DNA from: Alphaproteobacteria bacterium
GTDB taxonomy: Bacteria; Pseudomonadota; Alphaproteobacteria; Rs-D84
NCBI GenBank assembly: GCA_009783145.1
Contig: WRHR01000001.1
Location: forward strand, 64,492-128,491
Direction: 5' to 3'
DNA length: 64,000 nucleotides
Shown here: positions 31,416 to 38,094 of the stretch, in pieces
Layout: every line of letters starts with the position of its first letter
Numbering within the stretch: the stretch's first letter is position 1
Program-made: the position numbers and the translations under genes
The notes under the pieces: model-generated
Seen by the model: only the letters and a program-made list of their open reading frames with translations
Told to the model about the DNA's origin: nothing
The model's database searches: none

Positions 31416-32449
31416 TTTATAACTTTCTTTATTATCTGCGCGACCTGATCCATCTCTTCGACGGTGTTCCAAGGCCCTGCGGAAATTCGTATAGTGGAGT
31501 CCAGCCCCAGCCGTTGGTGCAGCCAGGACGCGCACATGTTTCCGACGCGCAGGCAAACCCCATGCGCGCCCATCATGGCACCGAAATCATAAGCATGCAT
31601 TCCATCAACAATAAAGGTCAGCAACGCCGCACCCGCCGGCGATATAAATTTAATTCTATCGATCTTCTCCAATTCTCCGCGCAAATAATTTATCTTATCT
31701 ATGCTCTGTGCTCTATGCTCTATGCTCTCCGCTAACGCAGCTGGCAAACCTGCCAGCTGCGTTAGCGGTAAAGTTCCCGCTTCGAACCGCGAGGGACCGG
31801 TCGCTTTGAATTGCCCGCCGCCGAACTTGTCGGTCTGCCAGCGGTCAGGCTCCTTTAAATATAAGATGCCCAGCCCCGTATCGGCGCCAATCTTGTGTCC
31901 GGAAAAAACCAGCGCATCTGGGGCCATTTCCGCCACATTAATCTTTTCATGCGCGACAAGCTGCGCGGCATCTATAATCGTGATTCGCTTTTTATCCTTT
32001 ATAATCTTCTGCGGAACGCCCAATACATTAGACATGGCCGTAATAACAGCCGCGTCGCATTCCGGAACGGACTTATAATCAAAGTCTTTATCCAATTCGC
32101 ATAATACGGTTTTATGCTTTTCTTGCATCGGAAGCCGTGCGGAGTGATGATCCAGATCGGAAACCGCGACGACTGATTTTGGGGGCAACATATTGGCGAT
32201 TCTATTAAGCCCGTCGGTCGCGCCGCTTGTAAATATTATTTGTTCCGGACCAGCGCTGATAAATTTGGCAACCGCCAAGCGCGCGGTCGCAACCATGCGG
32301 TCGGCGTAATCCGCACGCTCGCATACTCCGCGCCCCGAATTCGCATAATGATTCTGCAGAAAATCAAGCTGGGCGTCTATTACGGACTGTGGTTTTAAAG
32401 CGCTGGCGGCCGCATCTAAATATAAGACTTCTTTCTTATTTGGCAACAT
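31412..32449 (-). CDS. sufS: Cysteine desulfurase SufS (NifS-like)
   Basis: PLP enzyme that converts cysteine to alanine and passes sulfur to SufE. 345 residues, some 50 fewer than usual SufS, the shortfall mainly at the N-terminus. Visible: YLDAAASALKPQSVI, FTSGATDGLN, DLDHHSARLPMQ, internal-aldimine Lys in FSGHKIGADTG, and the catalytic Cys in VGNMCASWLHQ. Residues around LAESIEHRAQSIDK are encoded by a heptamer array bounded by a perfect 18-bp inverted repeat (31699-31768). Start of a sufS-sufT-sufE-ftsL-ftsI run. Confidence 0.92.
   Translation of the reverse strand: MLPNKKEVLYLDAAASALKPQSVIDAQLDFLQNHYANSGRGVCERADYADRMVATARLAVAKFISAGPEQIIFTSGATDGLNRIANMLPPKSVVAVSDLDHHSARLPMQEKHKTVLCELDKDFDYKSVPECDAAVITAMSNVLGVPQKIIKDKKRITIIDAAQLVAHEKINVAEMAPDALVFSGHKIGADTGLGILYLKEPDRWQTDKFGGGQFKATGPSRFEAGTLPLTQLAGLPAALAESIEHRAQSIDKINYLRGELEKIDRIKFISPAGAALLTFIVDGMHAYDFGAMMGAHGVCLRVGNMCASWLHQRLGLDSTIRISAGPWNTVEEMDQVAQIIKKVIK
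31699..31768. repeat. Tandem-repeat arm plus flank palindrome inside sufS (element G)
   Basis: Heptamers ATGCTCT/GTGCTCT (31699-31728) then a perfect inverted repeat CCGCTAACGCAGCTGGCA-AACC and its complement (31729-31768). Only one array is present. Confidence 0.8.
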
Positions 32450-32516
32450 TCGATTTCTCTTGCTTTACTTACTTATTATAATATACTTCCGCGAATAATC
32501 AAATAGGGAGGAAAAT

Positions 32517-32837
32517 ATGGCAATAGAACATGCAAATGACGCAAATTTTGCGGAATTGACAAAGACCGGTCTGGTTTTGGTTGATTTCTGGGCTTCGTGG
32601 TGCGGCCCCTGCCGTATGTTCGGCCCTATATTCGAAACGGCAGCGGGCCGGAACCCATCCGTAAAGTTTTGCAAGTTCGAAGTGGACGAGATTAATCGAA
32701 TCACTCCCGCAAAACATGGAATAAGGTCTATTCCGGCGGTGCTGGCGTTTCAGGACGGCAAATTGATCGAAACCCGGACCGGACTCATGGACGAAGACAC
32801 TATTGAAGACTGGATAAAGCAATTAAGGGGGTCATAA
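32517..32837 (+). CDS. trxA: Thioredoxin
   Basis: 106 residues, whole-length cytoplasmic thioredoxin with active site WASWCGPCRMF (about 29-39), cis-Pro in IRSIPAVLAF and a C-terminal helix. It reduces disulfides via thioredoxin reductase. An AGGGAGGAAAAT ribosome site precedes the ATG. The stop overlaps the DksA-like gene start (TAATG), so the pair is co-translated, an arrangement linking a redox protein with a transcription regulator. Confidence 0.93.
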   Translation: MAIEHANDANFAELTKTGLVLVDFWASWCGPCRMFGPIFETAAGRNPSVKFCKFEVDEINRITPAKHGIRSIPAVLAFQDGKLIETRTGLMDEDTIEDWIKQLRGS

Positions 32838-33268
32838 TGCCAAAGAATTACAAAACGATTCAATTGGATCCGAAATTTGTTCCGAAAAAGACCGAGAAAT
32901 ATATGTCGGACGAACAAAGGGCTTATTTTTATAATCTGTTGAACGCTCAGCGGACCGAAGTTTTGGCAAGCATAGAAAACGGAATGTCCGAAATGTCCTC
33001 TAATATAAATATAGACTCCATGGACGGGGCGAACGACGAAGGGGACAATTCTTCATCCACGCAGCAGGCGGACACCACTCAGAAAATGCTGGAGCGGGAC
33101 AAGAACCTTCTGGCGATGATCGACAGGGCATTGGAAAGGCTGGAGAAAGGCACCTTTGGATACAGCGTGATTTCAAACGAAGAAATCGGGCTGAAGCGCA
33201 TGCTGGCGCAGCCGCTTGCGACAATGACCACCGAGGAAAAAGAAGAGCAGGACAAGAAAGAATTCTGA
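32837..33268 (+). CDS. DksA/TraR-family RNA polymerase regulator without zinc cysteines
   Basis: 143 residues. N-terminal KFVPKKTEKYMSDEQRAYF, a long coiled-coil hairpin (about 25-95) with acidic tip region MDGANDEGD, and a C-terminal segment GTFGYSVISNEEIGLKRMLA that aligns with the DksA zinc finger GTYGYCxxxGxxIGLxRL. All four Zn cysteines are absent; the protein contains none. It therefore resembles Zn-independent DksA2-type proteins that act with ppGpp when zinc is scarce (known of the family); activity here is inferred. Followed by a strong terminator. Confidence 0.88.
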   Translation: MPKNYKTIQLDPKFVPKKTEKYMSDEQRAYFYNLLNAQRTEVLASIENGMSEMSSNINIDSMDGANDEGDNSSSTQQADTTQKMLERDKNLLAMIDRALERLEKGTFGYSVISNEEIGLKRMLAQPLATMTTEEKEEQDKKEF

Positions 33269-33306
33269 AAAACAAAAAGGGGGCCGAAGCCCCCTTTTTG
33301 TTTTTC
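33267..33306. terminator. Bidirectional terminator
   Basis: AACAAAAAGGGGG-CCGAAG-CCCCCTTTTTGTT with T-runs on both strands, serving the dksA-like gene and the convergent gene ending at 33305. Confidence 0.92.
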
Positions 33307-33961
33307 ACATCTCCTCCGGAAGGAAAAACATCACATCCTTTAAAATATCCGGGCATATCTTTTGCATCAGGCGCCAGGTATCTTCTATCGCCTGAAGATC
33401 CGAATCTTTTGATATTATCTGCAGCGCTCCGCTGAACCCGGGGTCGAAAGAATCCAGCATTCCGTAAATCGCGCCGGCGGCGTTCTCGCCTTTGCTTACC
33501 AATACGCCAAGTCCCGCGGCGTCCAGCATTTTCATATTATGAAATATCCCTTCCCAATCGCAGGGCTGAACATCAATCAAATCCACGGTTAAAATCAGAT
33601 CGCGACCAAAGAACAGGTCCGCCGCGACCGGAGCCAGAGACGTCGCCAGCTTGTCCAACATACCCGGATGCACGATTAATTGCGCCCCGGCAGCGCCCTT
33701 TTTGAAAGCCCCGTGCAATCCGGCGGCTATTTTTTGCGCGTCTGTATCCCTCGCATAAACCCGGGCGAAAATTTTTATTCCCGCTTTTTCCAGCCAAGTC
33801 CAAAGCATATTCACGGATTCGGGCGAACAGGAAACGCTGCGAACTCGCGCCCGGGCGGCCTTGTCGGCCGCGAAAATAAGAGCGCGCGCATCCAATCCTT
33901 CGGGGCAGCTAAGTGCTATGCGGCCTTTTATCTCTTCGATGGTTTTACTGAAATCTATCAT
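33305..33961 (-). CDS. Hypothetical cytoplasmic protein
   Basis: 218 residues, not recognised. Alpha/beta composition with no signal peptide or membrane span; segments such as ALIFAADKAARARVRSVSC, GIKIFARVYARD and GLGVLVSKGENAAGAIYGML suggest a Rossmann-like or repeated alpha/beta fold. It is divergent from the membrane protein gene at 34013, with only about 50 bases between the starts. Confidence 0.6.
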   Translation of the reverse strand: MIDFSKTIEEIKGRIALSCPEGLDARALIFAADKAARARVRSVSCSPESVNMLWTWLEKAGIKIFARVYARDTDAQKIAAGLHGAFKKGAAGAQLIVHPGMLDKLATSLAPVAADLFFGRDLILTVDLIDVQPCDWEGIFHNMKMLDAAGLGVLVSKGENAAGAIYGMLDSFDPGFSGALQIISKDSDLQAIEDTWRLMQKICPDILKDVMFFLPEEM

Positions 33962-34012
33962 ATTGCTATTTTAGCACACTTTAATATATAATAAACCTGA
34001 AATTGAATTTTG

Positions 34013-35005
34013 ATGAAAAAGCGCTATGAAATTATTTTGCTTGATACGTTATGGCTTGCCGCTATGGTGCTGTTTGCAAGCTTTTGGTTCGATATCCGTT
34101 TCGGCTTTAATATCTTTTCCTCCTCTCATTGGCATTTCCTGGCCACAGCGCAATTGACGCCCGGCGGAGTAATGCCTTTGTTTTATATCTCTATGGCCGG
34201 ATTTGCGGCGGCAACAATCGTTGGGCTTTATTTTATAAGCCGGCCTCGTTTGCGGAAAATTAATCTGCGCGCGCCTGCCTCGGCCCCGCACAGCGGGGAC
34301 GGGCCTGCCGGAAAACTTCCAGAGCAACTGCAGCCGACGGCGCCGGACCCAAGCTATTCGCCTCTGGCGACGCCGCAGCCCCTGCCCCGCCCTCCGCGAA
34401 TCATCAGCCCGCTTGCAGCGCAAAGAAAGCCGGCGCCGGCCCCAAGCGCGGCGCCGATGAAAGCCATTCCGGAACAAGTTGCAGAGCTGAGCGGCGGACA
34501 AGAAAAGCTGGAAGAAATATTCAAAGCAGCGGGATATATAGCAAAGCAACCCCCAAAGGTCGGAGGGCTTAAGCTGAACCTGTGGGCAATAGGCTCGGAC
34601 GAAGTTCTGTATATGGGAATCGCGGATCCGCATGGCGGCGAAATCACGGCGAATGAAGGCGGCGAATCCAAATGGACTTTCGGCGGGCGCGATTTCACCA
34701 GCCCCGTATGGAAAGTATCCGGTGCGGCCGAGAAAATCCGCGCGCTGTTTTCGGAAACTTTGGATTCGGAAATACAGATAACAGTAAAGCCGTTCGTCGT
34801 TATGAATGATGCAAATATAATAAACCGCGCGTCAATGTCACGCATATGGGAAGCATTCGGCGTGGATGTATTCGACAGTATGGGCGCGCTGCAGGAATTC
34901 ATGAAGAACTATAAGAACCGGGAAATAAAAAGCGAGGAACAGGAAGACTTCAACGCTTATTCGGAATACATAGACACAGTGGCGAACTACTTTAACAAGA
35001 CGTGA
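34013..35005 (+). CDS. Hypothetical membrane protein with Pro-rich linker
   Basis: 330 residues, not recognised. Two membrane helices (about 9-25 and 52-75), a proline/alanine-rich linker (about 85-150) and a soluble cytoplasmic C-terminal domain (about 155-330) containing LKLNLWAIGSDEVLYMGIAD, GESKWTFGGRDFTSPVW and KPFVVMNDANIIN. First of three same-strand hypotheticals separated by tandem-repeat elements. The layout resembles accessory proteins of secretion or conjugation systems, but no such genes adjoin it, so no function is claimed. Confidence 0.6.
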   Translation: MKKRYEIILLDTLWLAAMVLFASFWFDIRFGFNIFSSSHWHFLATAQLTPGGVMPLFYISMAGFAAATIVGLYFISRPRLRKINLRAPASAPHSGDGPAGKLPEQLQPTAPDPSYSPLATPQPLPRPPRIISPLAAQRKPAPAPSAAPMKAIPEQVAELSGGQEKLEEIFKAAGYIAKQPPKVGGLKLNLWAIGSDEVLYMGIADPHGGEITANEGGESKWTFGGRDFTSPVWKVSGAAEKIRALFSETLDSEIQITVKPFVVMNDANIINRASMSRIWEAFGVDVFDSMGALQEFMKNYKNREIKSEEQEDFNAYSEYIDTVANYFNKT

Positions 35006-35076
35006 ATGTGCATGTGAAAGTGCAAGTGAATGTAAAAACACTTTCACATTCACTTTCACGGCGAGCGAAGCGAGCA
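35006..35076. repeat. Tandem-repeat hairpin (hexamer arms)
   Basis: GTGAAT/GTGCAA hexamers, short centre, complementary TTTCAC/ATTCAC hexamers, then GGCGAGCGAAGCGAGCA, the tail also found after element A. No TGTCC core. Confidence 0.75.
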
Positions 35077-35078
35077 CT

Positions 35079-35585
35079 ATGCAACACAATCAGACGTCAG
35101 CCCAAAAACGGCTGACAGATCTTTTTATGGACGATATGCCCGTGATGGAAGTCGCGGCAAAGCCGCATCCGGTAGCAATCGATTGGTTTGCAAAATATAA
35201 AGCTCTGCGTCGGGAGTTCATGAAAAGCCTTTCGGATTCCATAGAAGACTTATCGTTCCTAAACCTGTCGCGGGAAGAATTCATGGCGCTGATAATGGGG
35301 CAAGCTCTCCCTGAGAATATGTCTCTGCGCCTGCGCGTGCCGCTTACATTAGGAGGAAAGCTGGAAATCGATAACATGTTCGCATGCAAGACTTTCCCGC
35401 ACGCGATAAATTTGGATAGGTTTATCATAGAGCAGGCAAACGCGGCGACTCTGTGGCTGCCCAACCCCGCAAGAAAGATTTATATCCCGGCGCATACTAC
35501 GGGCGGCGGAGACGGCGGAAACGCGACCTCGGACCGCTTATCGCAGATGGCGGCGCAAATCGCGGCAGACAGAGGAATGGAATAG
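35079..35585 (+). CDS. Hypothetical protein
   Basis: 168 residues, not recognised; no signal peptide or membrane span. Helical first half (AKYKALRREFMKSLSDSIED, NLSREEFMALIMGQALPEN), then a beta-rich part (MSLRLRVPLTLGGKLEIDN) resembling toxin-like nuclease or ADP-ribosyl folds only loosely, and a Gly/Asn tail. Sits between two repeat hairpins downstream of the membrane protein and upstream of a SUKH-like protein. Confidence 0.55.
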   Translation: MQHNQTSAQKRLTDLFMDDMPVMEVAAKPHPVAIDWFAKYKALRREFMKSLSDSIEDLSFLNLSREEFMALIMGQALPENMSLRLRVPLTLGGKLEIDNMFACKTFPHAINLDRFIIEQANAATLWLPNPARKIYIPAHTTGGGDGGNATSDRLSQMAAQIAADRGME

Positions 35586-35586
35586 A

Positions 35587-35655
35587 AAATTTACGATTTA
35601 AGATTTACGATTTGTTGGGAGTAAAATCGTAATTCGTAATTCGTAAATCGTAAAT
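35587..35655. repeat. Tandem-repeat hairpin (TTACGAT heptamers)
   Basis: TTTACGA/TTTAAGA heptamers on the left, ATCGTAA/TTCGTAA heptamers on the right, about 13 bases apart. Fills the gap before 35661. Confidence 0.8.
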
Positions 35656-35660
35656 AAAAA

Positions 35661-36104
35661 ATGACTAAAGACGAATTTTTATCTTGGACGAAATCCGCAG
35701 GGGCAACAGCATTGCCGACGGTAAAGGACGCGCAAATCGCGCCGGTGCAGAACGCGCTGCAGCAAATGCAGGCCGCGATGATTCCGATGGCCTTCATAGA
35801 CTTTTATAAAACCGCCGCCGGAGGAATGTATCTGGGGGATGCGCATATTTTCGGATTAGAGGAAATTACGCGCGGCAAGCAATCCGTATATTTCATTCCG
35901 GGAATATTGCAGGTGAATCGCGACATCGGGGGATTGGCGCATATGCGGGGCCGGGCGGTGTTCGGGCGCAACAGTTTGTTCTGGTTCGCGTTCGATGCGT
36001 TCGGGAATTGCTTTATGCTGAATAACATGACCTTGACGCCGATGCGGCAATACGAAGATATTTATAAAGCGATGAACGATTGCCTTGCCATAGGCAAAAT
36101 ATAA
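35661..36104 (+). CDS. SUKH/YrhA-like protein
   Basis: 147 residues. IPMAFIDFYKTAAGGMYLGD and HIFGLEEITRGKQSVYFIPG match the N-terminal pattern of SMI1/KNR4 (SUKH) domains, in which a helix plus FYxxxGG is followed by a Phe-Gly-Leu-Glu strand; FGRNSLFWFAFDAFGNCF is the usual W/F-F core. SUKH proteins are often immunity factors against polymorphic toxins, and YrhA-type members are stand-alone. No toxin gene is seen next to it, so the immunity role is only a possibility. Confidence 0.65.
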   Translation: MTKDEFLSWTKSAGATALPTVKDAQIAPVQNALQQMQAAMIPMAFIDFYKTAAGGMYLGDAHIFGLEEITRGKQSVYFIPGILQVNRDIGGLAHMRGRAVFGRNSLFWFAFDAFGNCFMLNNMTLTPMRQYEDIYKAMNDCLAIGKI

Positions 36105-36108
36105 CTGT

Positions 36109-36220
36109 CACCTCCCCCAAAGAATGGGGGAGGAAAGAGTTGGCTTATCGGCGACCCCGGGCCCCACCGAAATCATAGATTTCGGTGGGTGGGTGCCGAT
36201 TAGCAACTCTTGGAGAGGGC
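36109..36220. repeat. Twin-hairpin repeat with a nested palindrome
   Basis: CCTCCCCC..GGGGGAGG hairpin, then AAAGAGTTGGCTTATCGGC paired with GCCGATTAGCAACTCTT and GGAGAGGG. Inserted in its loop at 36154-36195 is ACCCCGGGCCCCA-CCGAAATC..GATTTCGG-TGGGTGGGTG, the same small palindrome family as at 45556-45595. Confidence 0.7.
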
Positions 36221-36223
36221 TGA

Positions 36224-36424
36224 ATGAAAAAACTATCTATAAACATTTCCGGGCATCTGACATCGGTTTCATTGGAAAACGAATTTATAGAAGAGCTGCA
36301 GCGAATCGCAGCACAGCAAAAGAAATCTGTAGCCCAAATTATTCGCGAGATAGACGCGGAGCGAGGCGGCAAAACGAACCTTTCCAGCGCGGTGCGCGTT
36401 TGGATACTGGGAAATATATCTTAA
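36224..36424 (+). CDS. Ribbon-helix-helix DNA-binding protein (RHH_4)
   Basis: 66 residues. SINISGHLTSVSLENEFIEE forms the ribbon and first helix, KKSVAQIIREIDAER the second helix and NLSSAVRVWILG the C-terminal part, matching the alphaproteobacterial COG4321/RHH_4 group, which resembles arc-repressor DNA-binding proteins. ATG 36224 has GGAGAGGGCTGA upstream, where GGAGAGGG is the last segment of the twin-hairpin repeat: the repeat supplies the ribosome site. Confidence 0.82.
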   Translation: MKKLSINISGHLTSVSLENEFIEELQRIAAQQKKSVAQIIREIDAERGGKTNLSSAVRVWILGNIS

Positions 36425-36573
36425 GAAAACGCTCCTATAAAATCTGATTGAATTTATTCCAATCCTCAACTATCATTAGAAAGCAGTCCTAGGAATAAAG
36501 GATTGATGTTGTTACCTCAGGCTTTATGCGATAAAGCCCGGATATCAGCGTCTTGCGCAAAAGGAGAGAGAAC

Positions 36574-36807
36574 ATGACCCATAACAGCATATGGTCCGCC
36601 ATAGAGCGATTCGCAGCCGAAAGACATCTTTCATGTTCCGGACTTGCAAAGAACAGCGGTCTGGACGCGACAACTTTCAACAAAAGCAAGCGATGGAGCC
36701 GCGAAGGCCAGCCTCGCTGGCCGTCGACGCAAAGCATCGCGAAGATTCTTTCAGCGACGCAGTCGAATATTTCCGATTTCGTGAAATATCTGCCCGAAGG
36801 CGAGTAA
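36574..36807 (+). CDS. Small helix-turn-helix protein
   Basis: 77 residues. IWSAIERFAAERHLSCSGLA and KNSGLDATTFNKSKRW form a lambda-repressor-like HTH; QPRWPSTQSIAKILSATQ is the third-to-fourth helix segment typical of the N-terminal domain of S24-type repressors, here without a peptidase domain. Start at 36574 from AAAGGAGAGAGAAC. Upstream 36425-36573 holds a hairpin GGCTTTAT-GCG-ATAAAGCC (about 36521-36539) but no gene. Confidence 0.72.
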   Translation: MTHNSIWSAIERFAAERHLSCSGLAKNSGLDATTFNKSKRWSREGQPRWPSTQSIAKILSATQSNISDFVKYLPEGE

Positions 36808-36811
36808 GACC

Positions 36812-37097
36812 TACCTCCCCCGATGAAGTCGGGGGAGGAAAGATTTCGTTATCGGCTATGCCGATTATGAAATCTTGGAGAGGGTTAAACGCAATGTTTC
36901 AACCATCTCCAAGAGTTGCTAACTCGCTACGCTCGTAAGCCAACTCTTTCCTCTCCCAATTCTTGGGAGAGGTAAAGCTCTGCTTTGTGATTCGCTTAAC
37001 CCCGAATCGGCATTATTTTTTCCTGCCCCCCTCGTGGAGCGGGATAGAACTTCTTACGAGCGAATGCGAGTTAGAAGTTCTTGGGTGGGGTGCCTTT
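36812..37097. repeat. Cluster of three twin-hairpin repeats
   Basis: One forward copy (36812-36890: CCTCCCCCG..CGGGGGAGGAAAGA, loop TTATCGGCTATGCCGAT, GGAGAGGG), one inverted copy (36900-36976), and a third diverged copy (about 37024-37097: CTCGTGGAGCGGGA, AACTTCTTACGAG.., GGGTGGGG). No gene lies in 36808-37110. Confidence 0.7.
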
Positions 37098-37110
37098 ATC
37101 GGCATAATAT

Positions 37111-37944
37111 CTATTTCTTCCGCACCAGGTTCTTGCTTAAGTACACGCTATCAACATAACGGCGATTTTTTTCTTCCTGCTTTTGCAACTTTAATTGTAA
37201 ATCACTCGTTACGGTTTTCGCTGCGGTGTTCCATGAATCGCGTTTGTCTTCAAGTTCTTTTATTTCCCTGCCCTTTTTTTTCGCTATTTGCATACCACTT
37301 AATGCTTTAAAGTCTTTATCTAATGGGTTAGCTCTTTGATACGAAAGCAACTCTTTGCCGGTCATAGAATCTACGGGAATACCATTCCATGTCTCGTACC
37401 AGCCATCTGCGAAATAAATTTTTTCTTCCAGTCCAAAAACATCTTCCGCACGACCGGTGCTCACAATATAATGATATTCATCAAGCCATTTATATGGCTC
37501 ATCGTATATTCCAATTTCTATCTCGTGTTGCTTTACAAATTCTATCAATTTCTTTTGCATGCCTGTGCTTAATGATTTCCACAATTGTAATTTCTGTGTA
37601 TTCATAGCGTCATCTAAATGCCATCTTTCAGATTTTTGTTGGTATTCTATATTGCTTTGAATTTGTTCTATTTGTTTCGCGTGCGCGGCCTCGAAATTCG
37701 CAAGCGAATCTACATAGTTCGGCTGGGATTCTATGAATTGCCTGATTTGTTCTTCCAGTAAAGCCCTCTGCTTTTTCGTTGATTTGGCGGAAAAGATCTT
37801 ATCCCCGATAACGCCGAACGCGATTCCAAATGCCAGCGCGACCGCCAGGCTGTAAGACGGGAATTTCTTGTTTTTTAATTTTGATAATTTTTCATAAGTT
37901 TTCGGCGCGATGACTTTCGCGGCTTGCTTTAATTTGTTTGCCAT
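37111..37944 (-). CDS. Hypothetical membrane-anchored protein with coiled coil
   Basis: 277 residues, not recognised. Basic N-terminus, one membrane helix (about 31-47, SYSLAVALAFGIAFGVIG), then a largely helical soluble region rich in Lys/Gln/Glu with an aromatic middle (GLEEKIYFADGWYETWNG). ATG 37944 is chosen over an upstream TTG at 38013 because GGAGG sits six bases before it and the upstream extension would translate a terminator hairpin. Its leader (37945-38085) is the partner of the one at 3555. Confidence 0.7.
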   Translation of the reverse strand: MANKLKQAAKVIAPKTYEKLSKLKNKKFPSYSLAVALAFGIAFGVIGDKIFSAKSTKKQRALLEEQIRQFIESQPNYVDSLANFEAAHAKQIEQIQSNIEYQQKSERWHLDDAMNTQKLQLWKSLSTGMQKKLIEFVKQHEIEIGIYDEPYKWLDEYHYIVSTGRAEDVFGLEEKIYFADGWYETWNGIPVDSMTGKELLSYQRANPLDKDFKALSGMQIAKKKGREIKELEDKRDSWNTAAKTVTSDLQLKLQKQEEKNRRYVDSVYLSKNLVRKK

Positions 37945-38085
37945 TTCTGCCTCCATTAAACGTCCCTTTAAAATGAGCGGGCGGCGGAGAGAGAAAACAA
38001 GGAAAAATAACAATAAAAAAACGCCCAGAAAAAAGGGACGTTATTTTTATGCATTAATTATATCAAAAATCCACAGCTATGACAA
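37945..38085 (-). promoter_or_regulatory. Promoter plus terminator-like hairpin leader, copy 2
   Basis: TTGTCA (38080-38085), 17-nt spacer, TATAAT (38057-38062); hairpin ACG(T)CCC-TTTTTTCT-GGGCGT with T-run (38014-38041); distal AAAGGGACGTT (37959-37969) next to GGAGG, the exact complement of AACGTCCCTTT at 38032-38042. Relative to copy 1 the G:C pair in this helix is T:A, a compensatory change. Confidence 0.72.
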
Positions 38086-38094
38086 ACAATAAAC

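Noticed and set aside
35661-36104. Toxin-immunity locus at 34-36 kb
   Set aside because: The SUKH-like protein is suggestive, but neither upstream hypothetical shows a recognisable toxin domain.
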